A DNA stretch of 10,612 bases, from assembly GCA_019240015.1 (NCBI GenBank), contig JAFAZB010000056.1, positions 1 through 10,612 of the forward strand, given 5' to 3'. This document shows positions 5,272 to 10,612 of this stretch, in pieces (positions within the stretch are counted from its first letter, which is position 1; each line of letters opens with the position of its first letter). The notes under the pieces are model-generated. The model did no database searches, had not been told where the DNA came from, and worked only from the letters and a program-made list of their open reading frames with translations. The translations under genes and the position numbers were made by a program. The stretch comes from Solirubrobacterales bacterium. GTDB lineage: Bacteria; Actinomycetota; Thermoleophilia; Solirubrobacterales; Solirubrobacteraceae.

Positions 5272-5889
5272 ATGAGCACCGTGATCGACAGCCTGGAGCG
5301 CGCTCAGCTCCGTCGTGTACCGACGTTCGACGCCGGAGACCGGCTGCGAGTCCATTTCCAGGTGATTGAGGGCACTCGCCGCCGCACGCAGGTGTTTGAG
5401 GGCGTCGTGATCAAGCGCCAGGGCCACGGCGCGCGCGAGACCTTCACCGTGCGCAAGCAGTCCTTCGGCGTCGGCGTCGAGCGCACGTTCCCGTTGCACT
5501 CGCCGAAGATCGAGCGAATCGAGGTGGCCGCCCGGGGCGACGTTCGCCGCGCCAAGCTGTACTACCTCCGCGGGCGTGTCGGCAAGCGGGCCCGGGTGCG
5601 GGAGCGGCGGTCGATCGGTCCGGAAGAGCTCGTCGAGCGCGAGCTGCTGTATCCGGAGCAGGATCAGGAGGCCAAGGCCACGGAGGAGCCCCAGGGCGCC
5701 GAGCAGCCGCAGTCCACGGAGGAGCCCCAGGCCACGGAAGAGCCGGCGCCCCCGGAGGAGTCCGTGGAACCGGTTGATGATCAGCCCGAAGCCGCCGAGG
5801 AGCCCTCCGGGGTCGCGGACGAGTCTGCGCAAGCCGCCGAGGATCAGCCCGCTGCCGCGGAGCCATCCGCGGGCGAGCAGCAGGGGTGA
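5272..5889 (+). CDS. rplS: 50S ribosomal protein L19 with long acidic C-terminal extension
   Basis: Residues 1-115 are a normal L19: MSTVIDSLERAQLR, the PTFDAGDRLRVHFQVIEG strand, VFEGVVIKRQGHGARETFTVRK, GVGVERTFPLHSPKIERIEV and RRAKLYYLRGRVGKRARVRE. L19 sits at the 30S-50S interface and stabilises the bridge region. The protein does not stop at about 115 aa as usual but continues to 205 aa. The last 75 residues (131-205) contain 23 Asp/Glu and one Lys, are rich in Pro, Gln and Ala, and include repeated TEEPQ units; this part is probably disordered. ATG 5272 is chosen by family alignment, and a GGAG lies 12 nt upstream. The longer upstream frame runs through the hairpin leader and back into trmD and is rejected. 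The stop overlaps the following lepB start by 4 nt. Confidence 0.96.
   Translation: MSTVIDSLERAQLRRVPTFDAGDRLRVHFQVIEGTRRRTQVFEGVVIKRQGHGARETFTVRKQSFGVGVERTFPLHSPKIERIEVAARGDVRRAKLYYLRGRVGKRARVRERRSIGPEELVERELLYPEQDQEAKATEEPQGAEQPQSTEEPQATEEPAPPEESVEPVDDQPEAAEEPSGVADESAQAAEDQPAAAEPSAGEQQG
5678..5744 (+). repeat. In-frame direct repeats in the L19 tail
   Basis: The 18-nt unit CCACGGAGGAGCCCCAGG occurs identically at 5678-5695 and 5714-5731. A partial third copy, CCACGGAAGAGCC, begins at 5732. The copies are 36 and 18 nt apart, keeping the frame and encoding TEEPQ-type units. Such repeats can expand or contract by slippage without disturbing the reading frame. Confidence 0.85.
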
Positions 5890-6512
5890 CCCGGACGCGG
5901 AAGTCGCTCGCGGGCTCGGCTGTCGAGCTCGTCGCGATCATCGCGACCGCATTGGGGCTGGCGATTGCAATCCAAGCGTTCCTCGTCAAGCCCTACCGGA
6001 TCCCCAGCGGATCGATGCTGCCGACATTGCACGTCAACCAGCGGGTGCTCGTGAATCGGATCGGCACCCACTTCTCCTCTCCGGGGGTGGGAGACATCAT
6101 CGTGTTCCATCCGCCCAGGAACTACGCGCAGGGCTGCGCTGACCCCAAGCAGGGCGAAAATCAGGTCGGCGAGCAGCACCCGCAGCCGTGTGGGGTGCCA
6201 CAGTCGCTCGAGTCGACCGTCACCTTCATCAAGCGCGTCGTGGGGCTTCCGGGCGACACGATCTCGATCCGGGATGGACACGTGTTTCGCAACGGTGTCG
6301 AAGAGCGAGATCCCTACACGGTGCCGTGTGACGGCGCGGGGACGTGCCAGTTTCCGGGCACGATCACGGTGCCGCGCGGTGACTACTACATGATGGGCGA
6401 CAACCGGCCCGACTCGGAGGACAGTCGCTTCTGGGGGCCGGTCCCCAAAGCGTGGATCATCGGCAAGGCGTTCCTCACTTACTGGCCCCCCGACCGGATC
6501 GGCTTCCTGTAG
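5886..6512 (+). CDS. lepB: Signal peptidase I (first of a tandem pair)
   Basis: This type I (S26) signal peptidase of 208 aa cleaves signal peptides on the outer face of the cytoplasmic membrane after Sec or Tat export. One membrane anchor spans about residues 13-33, directly followed by KPYRIPSGSMLPTL carrying the nucleophile Ser43. The catalytic Lys116 lies in FIKRVVGLPGD. The later boxes GDYYMMGDNRPDSEDSR (165-181) and the closing TYWPPDRIGFL are complete. Four cysteines (84, 102, 148, 154) lie in the exported part and could form two disulfides. GTG 5886 overlaps the rplS stop as GTGA, implying translational coupling. The N-terminus TRTRKS is nearly identical to that of the next gene, which supports this start. 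Together with FtsY and Ffh, the enzyme gives the region a complete targeting-and-processing theme. Confidence 0.96.
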   Translation: MTRTRKSLAGSAVELVAIIATALGLAIAIQAFLVKPYRIPSGSMLPTLHVNQRVLVNRIGTHFSSPGVGDIIVFHPPRNYAQGCADPKQGENQVGEQHPQPCGVPQSLESTVTFIKRVVGLPGDTISIRDGHVFRNGVEERDPYTVPCDGAGTCQFPGTITVPRGDYYMMGDNRPDSEDSRFWGPVPKAWIIGKAFLTYWPPDRIGFL

Positions 6513-6526
6513 CCCGGGGGCTGGCG

Positions 6527-7138
6527 GTGTCCCGAACTCGCAAATCGGGGATGAAGTCCCTGATCGAGCTGGTCGCGACGGTCGCGATCGCGGTCGGGCT
6601 CGCGTTCCTGATCCAGGCTTTCGTGGTCAAGCCCTACCGCATCCCCAGTCCGTCGATGATCCCCACGCTGGCGATCGGGCAGCGGGTGCTCGCCAACCGG
6701 CTGATCAATCACCCGAGCGTTGGCGACGTGGTCGTGTTCCATCCGCCAGCAGGAGCCGATCCCATCACGCCGGTGTGCGGGGACAGCAACGAGGGCAACG
6801 GACACGGGCAGGCATGCGCTCGACCCACCAGCGCGGAGTCGAGCCAGACCTTCATCAAGCGGGTTGTAGGCGGGCCCGGGGACCGGATCGAGGTCCGAAA
6901 CGGCCACGTGATCCGCAACGGGGTGCCCGAGAAGGACCCCTACATCGAGCCCTGCGGCGCTGACAGTTCATGCAATTTCCCTGATCCGATCGTCGTTCCG
7001 CCCGGGGACTACTTCATGATGGGCGACAACCGTGGCTCGTCGGACGACAGCCGGTATTGGGGTCCGGTCCCCGACAAGTGGATCATCGGTGTTGCGTTCT
7101 TCACCTACTGGCCTCCGGACAGAATCGGGTTCCTCTAA
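6527..7138 (+). CDS. lepB: Signal peptidase I (second of a tandem pair)
   Basis: The 203-aa paralogue of the preceding gene has the same order: single anchor at about 12-33, KPYRIPSPSMIPTL with nucleophile Ser43, FIKRVVGGPGD with Lys111, GDYFMMGDNRGSSDDSR (160-176) and an identical end, TYWPPDRIGFL. Cysteines are again four (84, 97, 143, 149), in the same relative positions. GTG 6527 is chosen because it yields SRTRKS, aligning with TRTRKS of the first copy. The frame is open further upstream, but that part shadows the first lepB. A G-rich run just after the first stop (CCCGGGGGC) may serve as a weak ribosome site. The central variable loop (about residues 73-106) differs from the first copy, with GADPIT rather than the longer PRNYAQGCADPKQGE segment, so the two may prefer different substrates. 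Confidence 0.95.
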   Translation: MSRTRKSGMKSLIELVATVAIAVGLAFLIQAFVVKPYRIPSPSMIPTLAIGQRVLANRLINHPSVGDVVVFHPPAGADPITPVCGDSNEGNGHGQACARPTSAESSQTFIKRVVGGPGDRIEVRNGHVIRNGVPEKDPYIEPCGADSSCNFPDPIVVPPGDYFMMGDNRGSSDDSRYWGPVPDKWIIGVAFFTYWPPDRIGFL

Positions 7139-7160
7139 GGGTGCAGACCGGCGCAAGCGC

Positions 7161-7799
7161 TTGGCCCGGCCGGGGCGGCGGTTGTTCGGATTCGATCGCG
7201 CGCTCGGCGCCCGGTTCGTAGCGGGCGCCGACGAGGCCGGCAGGGGTTCGCTCGCCGGACCGCTGGTTGCCGCGGCCGTACTGTTCGATCTGGATCGCTT
7301 CGGACCCGCTGACGTGCGCGCGCTCGGCGCGCTAAACGACTCCAAGCAGCAGACGCCGGAGGGTCGAGCCGAGCTGTTTCCGCTGATCCTGCGGTTGGCG
7401 GCCAAGGTCGCGATCGTGAGCCGCTGCGCGCCCGGGATCGATGCGCGCGGGCTGCATGTCACGAATCTGTCGGCGCTCCGCGACGCGCTCCGGAAGGTCG
7501 CTTGCCCGGCCTGCGTGTGCCTGAGCGACGGCTTCCCGGTCAGCGGCCTGGGCTACCCTCAGCGCGCGGTCATCGGCGGGGACGGGAAGAGCGCCGCGAT
7601 CGCGGCCGCCTCGGTGATCGCCAAGGAGACGAGGGACCGCTACATGCGCCGAGCTGATGCCGCCCACCCCGGCTGGGAGTTCGCCCAGCACGTCGGCTAT
7701 TCGACGCCGGAGCACCGAGACGCGATCGAGCGACTGGGCGTATCGCCGCTGCACCGCCTCTCGTTCCAGTCGGCGGCCTACCAGCAGCTGTCGCTCTAG
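7161..7799 (+). CDS. rnhB: Ribonuclease HII
   Basis: RNase HII nicks 5' of ribonucleotides embedded in DNA and removes RNA from RNA/DNA hybrids. Signatures: AGADEAGRGSLAGPLVAAAV with the metal ligands Asp24 and Glu25, LNDSKQ at 59-63, LSDGFP with Asp123, and GDGKSAAIAAASVIAKETRDR with Asp159; also GYSTPEHRDAI and the closing SPLHRLSF. No ATG lies near the expected N-terminus. TTG 7161 gives LARPGRRLFGFDRALG (212 aa); a second TTG at 7182 would also keep all catalytic residues. The frame continues upstream into lepB, but no start codon occurs between that overlap and 7161. An unusual CPACVC cluster (residues 115-120) precedes the DGF motif. The gene begins 22 nt after lepB and is probably cotranscribed with it. 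Confidence 0.93.
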   Translation: MARPGRRLFGFDRALGARFVAGADEAGRGSLAGPLVAAAVLFDLDRFGPADVRALGALNDSKQQTPEGRAELFPLILRLAAKVAIVSRCAPGIDARGLHVTNLSALRDALRKVACPACVCLSDGFPVSGLGYPQRAVIGGDGKSAAIAAASVIAKETRDRYMRRADAAHPGWEFAQHVGYSTPEHRDAIERLGVSPLHRLSFQSAAYQQLSL

Positions 7800-7807
7800 C
7801 TCCGGAG

Positions 7808-7847
7808 CCGCGGGCCTCGCGGACGGTCCGTCCCCGGCGCGCGCCGG
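7808..7847. terminator. Cluster of GC-rich hairpins between convergent rnhB and yraN
   Basis: Three inverted repeats fall in the 54-nt gap between the convergent genes. They are CCGCG/CGCGG (7808-7812 with 7818-7822), GGACG/CGTCC (7821-7825 with 7829-7833) and the perfect 14-nt palindrome CCGGCGCGCGCCGG (7834-7847). Position between converging genes suggests a bidirectional transcription end. There is no T tract on either strand, so it would have to be a non-canonical or factor-assisted terminator. Chance pairing in GC-rich DNA is possible. Confidence 0.4.
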
Positions 7848-7853
7848 CCCCGC

Positions 7854-8207
7854 TCAGAACGCTCCCTCCAGGTGCTCGATCCCCACCAGCCTGCCGCAAG
7901 GGTCATAGGTGACGCCGATCGCGTCGAAGCGCAGCACGTCGGCGCGCGGGTGTTTCGTCCGTTCGATCAGCCAGGCCCCGGCCATCTTGCGGACCTGCGC
8001 CTGCTTGCGAGGCCGCAGTGCCGCGAACGGCGATTGTGAGTTGTCCTGCAGGCGTCTGGTCTTGACCTCGCAGAACGCGAGCGTGCGGCCGTCGAAGGCG
8101 ACGATGTCGAGCTCGCCCCAGCGGGTCCTGTAGTTGCGCTCGATGATCCGGAAGCCCCGCCGGATCAGATGCTCGGCGGCGAGCTGCTCCCCAAGCCGGC
8201 CTAGCAC
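7854..8207 (-). CDS. yraN: UPF0102/YraN family putative nuclease
   Basis: The 117-aa protein has the family opening LGRLGEQLAAEHLIRRGFRIIERNYRTRWGELDIVA and then TLAFCEVKTRR. It has a PD-(D/E)XK-like nuclease core with Glu7, Asp34, Glu47-x-Lys49 and the KQAQVRKMA helix (about 68-76). Members resemble Holliday-junction resolvase folds, but the cellular substrate is unproven. The only in-frame start near the family N-terminus is the GTG read from 8207; the upstream codons encode SEDSRH with no ATG, GTG or TTG, so a non-standard upstream start cannot be excluded. It is the sole minus-strand gene here, convergent with rnhB and divergent from comM. The rnhB-yraN-comM-dprA neighbourhood is common in bacteria, although there yraN often has the same orientation as its neighbours. 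Confidence 0.93.
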   Translation of the reverse strand: MLGRLGEQLAAEHLIRRGFRIIERNYRTRWGELDIVAFDGRTLAFCEVKTRRLQDNSQSPFAALRPRKQAQVRKMAGAWLIERTKHPRADVLRFDAIGVTYDPCGRLVGIEHLEGAF

Positions 8208-8240
8208 GTGTCGCGAGTCTTCGCTGATGGGCCGACGCTA

Positions 8241-8265
8241 CGCCCGCGTGCGTAACGCGTGGGCG
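8241..8265. promoter_or_regulatory. Imperfect hairpin/operator-like dyad in the yraN-comM gap
   Basis: CGCCC-GCGT (8241-8249) and ACGC-GT-GGGCG (8255-8265) are inverted around a GCGTA centre, with a 2-nt bulge on the right arm. The dyad lies just upstream of yraN on its own strand (34-58 nt before its start) and about 100 nt before comM. It could be an operator or an RNA hairpin early in either transcript. The assignment is structural only. Confidence 0.3.
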
Positions 8266-8352
8266 GCGTGGGGCGACAATTCAGCGACGGTCGTCGCCGG
8301 CGCCGATGCAAAGCCGGCACACCGCGTCACCCACGCGTGCGCGGCGCCGGCG
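8255..8352. repeat. Interleaved inverted repeats upstream of comM
   Basis: Two perfect inverted repeat pairs alternate as A-B-A'-B'. Pair A is ACGCGTGGG at 8255-8263 with CCCACGCGT at 8330-8338. Pair B is CGCCGGCGCC at 8295-8304 with GGCGCCGGCG at 8343-8352. The last arm abuts the candidate -10 hexamer of comM. The remaining gap sequence shows no open frame or tRNA. Confidence 0.6.
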
Positions 8353-8358
8353 TAGCTT
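8353..8358 (+). promoter_or_regulatory. Candidate -10 element (TAGCTT) of a leaderless comM promoter
   Basis: TAGCTT matches TANNNT and is separated from the comM ATG by exactly 6 nt, the spacing at which transcription would begin at the A of the start codon. No Shine-Dalgarno precedes the ATG. This fits the leaderless pattern common in actinobacteria. A good -35 is not obvious. Confidence 0.5.
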
Positions 8359-8364
8359 GCCGGC

Positions 8365-9885
8365 ATGCTGGCACGAGTCGCGACCTTCGCGATCGACGGG
8401 GTCGATCCGCGGCAGGTCTGGGTGGAGGTCGACATCCGCTCCGGCCTGCCTGCGTTCACGATCGTGGGGCTGGGAGACGCCTCCGTGCGCGAGTCGCGGG
8501 ACAGGATCCGCTCGGCGATCCTCAACTCCGGGTTCGAGTTCCCGCTCACGCGGATCACCGCCAACCTCGCGCCCGCGTTCCTGCGCAAGGTGGGCCCCGG
8601 CTTCGATGCCGCGCTGGCGCTCGGCGTGCTGGCCGCCAGCGGCCAGCTGCCCGCCGCCGCGCTGACCAGCTACGCGGTGTTCGGTGAACTGTCGCTCGGA
8701 GGAGAGCTGCGCGACTCCCCCGGGGCACTGGCGGTCGCCGAAGGCGCGCGCGGCGCGGGGCTCGCACGGCTGATCGTGCCACGGGAGCGGGCCCGCGAGG
8801 CCGGGTTGGTGCAGGAGCTGACGATCGTCGGCGTGCCGACGCTCCGGGCGGCCGCCGAGGTCGTGATCGGCGCGCAGCCGCCGCCTCCTCTACCGGCCTC
8901 TCCCGGCAGTTTCCCGCGGGGCGCGGAGCCCGACCTGTGCGACGTTCGTGGGCACGCCGCGCCGGTGCTGGCGCTCGAGATCGCAGCGGCCGGCGGACAC
9001 AACCTGCTGCTCGAGGGGGCGCCGGGCACGGGCAAGACGATGCTCGCGCGGCGCCTGCCCTCGATCCTGCCGGCGATGACCCGTGACGAGGCGCTCGAGG
9101 TCACGCGGCTGCACAGCGTCGCCGGGATCCACGGCGACGGCCTGGTGCAGGCGCGCCCGTTCCGAGCTCCCCACCACACGATCTCCTCGGCGGGGCTCGT
9201 CGGCGGCGGGTCGCCGCCGCGGCCGGGCGAGGCGACGCTCGCCAACCACGGAGTCCTGTTTCTGGACGAGCTGTCGGAGTTTCAGCGCCCCAGCCTCGAC
9301 GCGCTCCGCCAGCCGCTCGAGGACGGCTGCGTGACGATCGTGCGCGGCCAGCGCGCGCTGGTGTTCCCCACGAGGTTCATGCTCGTCGCGGCCACCAACC
9401 CCTGCCCCTGTGGGTTCGCCGGGGTCGACGACCGCTGCCGATGTGGAGAGGCGGAGCTGCGGCGCCACCGTCGCCGCCTGAGCGGCCCGCTGCTCGACCG
9501 CATGGATCTGCTGGTCGACGTGCAGCGGCCCGCGGAGCACGAGTTGCGCGCTCCGCCCGCCACCAGCTCCGCGCAGGCGCGAGCGCGGGTGGCCGCGGCA
9601 CGAGCGCGTCAGCGGGATCGGCTCGCGGGCAGCCCGGCGCGGGCGAACGGCGAGATGGATGTCCGGCTGGTGCAGCGACACGTACAGCTCGAGCACGCCG
9701 CCGAGCGGACGCTGGCGCACGCATACGCGACGGGCGCGCTGAGCGCCCGCGGCCGCCATCGGGTGCTCCGCGTCGCCCGGACGATCGCCGACCTGCGCCG
9801 CCACGAGCGGGTCACGCAGGAGGACATGCTCACGGCGCTGGGACTCCGCCAGCGGGTGGGTCGCGAGGCGGCGCTCGCGGCATGA
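8365..9885 (+). CDS. comM: ComM/YifB-family AAA+ ATPase (Mg-chelatase-like)
   Basis: The 506-aa protein has an N-terminal Lon-like/ChlI-type domain (about 1-170: VDIRSGLPAFTIVGLGDASVRESRDRI, then the NLAPA and FDAALALGVLAASGQL segments). A linker leads to the AAA+ core: Walker A GAPGTGKT 218-225, the RPFRAPHHTISSAGLVGGG segment 264-282, Walker B VLFLDEL 297-303, sensor AATNPCPCG 342-350 and arginine finger region SGPLLDRMDL 373-382. The C-terminal helical domain has ARGRHRVLRVARTIADL. Four cysteines (347, 349, 358, 360) form a CPC...CRC cluster usual in this family. In Vibrio and Acinetobacter, ComM is a hexameric helicase that promotes branch migration during natural transformation; in other bacteria its role is less studied. 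The stop overlaps the dprA start as ATGA, linking the two transformation-related genes translationally. Confidence 0.96.
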   Translation: MLARVATFAIDGVDPRQVWVEVDIRSGLPAFTIVGLGDASVRESRDRIRSAILNSGFEFPLTRITANLAPAFLRKVGPGFDAALALGVLAASGQLPAAALTSYAVFGELSLGGELRDSPGALAVAEGARGAGLARLIVPRERAREAGLVQELTIVGVPTLRAAAEVVIGAQPPPPLPASPGSFPRGAEPDLCDVRGHAAPVLALEIAAAGGHNLLLEGAPGTGKTMLARRLPSILPAMTRDEALEVTRLHSVAGIHGDGLVQARPFRAPHHTISSAGLVGGGSPPRPGEATLANHGVLFLDELSEFQRPSLDALRQPLEDGCVTIVRGQRALVFPTRFMLVAATNPCPCGFAGVDDRCRCGEAELRRHRRRLSGPLLDRMDLLVDVQRPAEHELRAPPATSSAQARARVAAARARQRDRLAGSPARANGEMDVRLVQRHVQLEHAAERTLAHAYATGALSARGRHRVLRVARTIADLRRHERVTQEDMLTALGLRQRVGREAALAA

Positions 9886-10612
9886 GCGCGTGGCGCGCGT
9901 GCGGGCGGTGCCTCGCCCGGTCTTGGCTGCTGGCGCGGCTCGACGGCCACCTGGAGCGGGCCCGGGCGCGCAACCAATCCGTGCTGGCGCTCGACGACCA
10001 GGACCTGATTGCTGCCGTGGCGGGCAAGATGGCGGACGCGATCCGGCGCGAGCTCGAGCGCTTCGACCCGCGGCGAGCCCGCGAGCTCGGTTCGCGCGCG
10101 CAGCTCGACGCGATCTGCGGCTGCGATCCCGCTTACCCGGCGGGCCTGCGTGAGCTGGCGGCGCCGCCGGCGGTCCTCTACGTCGCCGGCGGGCTCGAGC
10201 GGTTCCTGACCCTGACGGGCGATCAGCCCGTCGCGATCGTGGGGGCGCGCAGGGCGTCGCCCTATGGCATCGACGTCGCGAGCCGGCTCGGCCACGACTT
10301 GAGCGCCGCGGGGCTGACGGTCGTGAGCGGGCTCGCGGTCGGCGTTGACTCGGCAGCGCACCAGGGCGTGCTGGGCGCCTGCGGGCGAACAGTCGCCGTG
10401 CTCCCGGCGGGGGCGGAGCGCGCCTACCCGGCCTCGCGGCGCCGGCTTCACCAGGCGATCCGTGCCACCGGCGCGACCGTTTCCGAGCTGCCACCGGCGA
10501 GCGGCGTGCGAAAGTGGATGTTCCCAGCGCGCAACCGGATCATCGCGGCCCTGAGCGCGATGACGATCGTGGTCGAGGCGGGAGTGCACTCGGGGGCGCT
10601 GGTCACGGCTCG
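9882..10612 (+). CDS. dprA: DNA processing protein DprA (3' end cut by window)
   Basis: The frame opens at ATG 9882, overlapping the comM stop, and remains open to the window edge, giving 243 complete codons. After an N-terminal helical part comes a Rossmann-like DprA core: VAIVGARRASPYG (117-129), SGLAVGVDSAAHQGVL (149-164), GRTVAVLPAGAERAYPASRR (168-187), SELPP (201-205), FPARNRIIAALS (214-225) and VVEAGVHSGALVTA (230-243). DprA protects incoming single-stranded DNA and loads RecA during natural transformation; it is also found in many species not known to be competent. The first helix carries ACGRCLARSWLLARL, a CxxC (Cys7, Cys10) not found in the best-studied DprA proteins. The remaining C-terminal part is outside the window. 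Pairing with comM by a 4-nt overlap suggests co-expression. Confidence 0.95.
   Translation, partial: MSAWRACGRCLARSWLLARLDGHLERARARNQSVLALDDQDLIAAVAGKMADAIRRELERFDPRRARELGSRAQLDAICGCDPAYPAGLRELAAPPAVLYVAGGLERFLTLTGDQPVAIVGARRASPYGIDVASRLGHDLSAAGLTVVSGLAVGVDSAAHQGVLGACGRTVAVLPAGAERAYPASRRRLHQAIRATGATVSELPPASGVRKWMFPARNRIIAALSAMTIVVEAGVHSGALVTA

Noticed and set aside
5678..5744. Repeats in rplS as a possible CRISPR-like or mobile element signature
   Set aside because: The copies are too few, in frame with the protein, spaced 36 and 18 nt, and have no spacers, terminal inverted repeats or target duplications.
8134..8355. 73-codon plus-strand open frame covering the yraN start and the yraN-comM gap
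   Set aside because: It begins antisense to yraN, has no ribosome site or recognisable motif, and its composition follows the repeats in the gap.
8890..10494. 534-codon minus-strand open frame opposite comM and dprA
   Set aside because: Arg, Ala and Pro dominate and no domain is visible. It lies antisense to motif-complete ComM and DprA, so it is a codon-composition shadow.
9609..10589. 326-codon minus-strand open frame opposite the end of comM and dprA
   Set aside because: The product is Arg/Ala/Asp-rich with no domain, overlaps another shadow frame in the same region, and has no start-site support.

Overview
The window is a compact, GC-rich (estimated by eye, not computed, at about two-thirds G+C or more) bacterial chromosome segment. 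It holds fifteen genes, all plus strand except one, with no mobile element, CRISPR array, rRNA or tRNA visible. The gene order ftsY ... ffh-rpsP-khpA-rimM-trmD-rplS-lepB-rnhB-yraN-comM-dprA is a conserved bacterial housekeeping block. High GC, frequent GTG/TTG starts, few Shine-Dalgarno sites and two signal peptidase genes in tandem suggest a high-GC actinobacterial lineage. The DprA N-terminus (CxxC followed by SWLLARL) and the general protein style remind me of the deep-branching Thermoleophilia/Solirubrobacterales. That placement is inference without a database search.

Layout. 1-634: 3' part of ftsY (SRP receptor), cut by the window start. 706-2048: an NfeD-like membrane protein and an SPFH/band-7 (stomatin-type) protein, a membrane-organisation pair lying between the two SRP GTPase genes. 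2066-3397: ffh (SRP54). 3474-5146: rpsP, khpA, rimM and trmD, tightly packed genes for the ribosome, ribosome maturation and tRNA modification. 5272-5889: rplS, preceded by a 125-nt leader with tandem hairpins and encoding an L19 with a long acidic repetitive tail. 5886-7138: two tandem, clearly paralogous type I signal peptidase genes, the first overlapping rplS by 4 nt. 7161-7799: rnhB. 7854-8207, minus strand: yraN, convergent with rnhB. 8365-9885 and 9882-10612: comM (YifB-type AAA+ ATPase) and dprA (cut by the window end), overlapping by 4 nt and divergent from yraN.

Functional logic. The first two thirds couple protein synthesis (S16, L19, RimM, TrmD, KhpA) with membrane targeting (FtsY, Ffh) and signal peptide removal (LepB pair). 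NfeD/SPFH may add a membrane quality-control function. The last third is nucleic-acid maintenance: RNase HII, the YraN putative nuclease, ComM and DprA, the last two associated with natural transformation and recombination.

No gap exceeds 300 bases; the longest are 8208-8364 and 5147-5271, both described below. I do not see an undescribed multi-gene system. The most unusual points are a Glu in TrmD where the family's catalytic Asp is expected together with a missing C-terminal tail, the acidic extension of L19, the structured rplS leader, a set of interleaved inverted repeats upstream of comM, and the NfeD/SPFH pair inside the SRP cluster.
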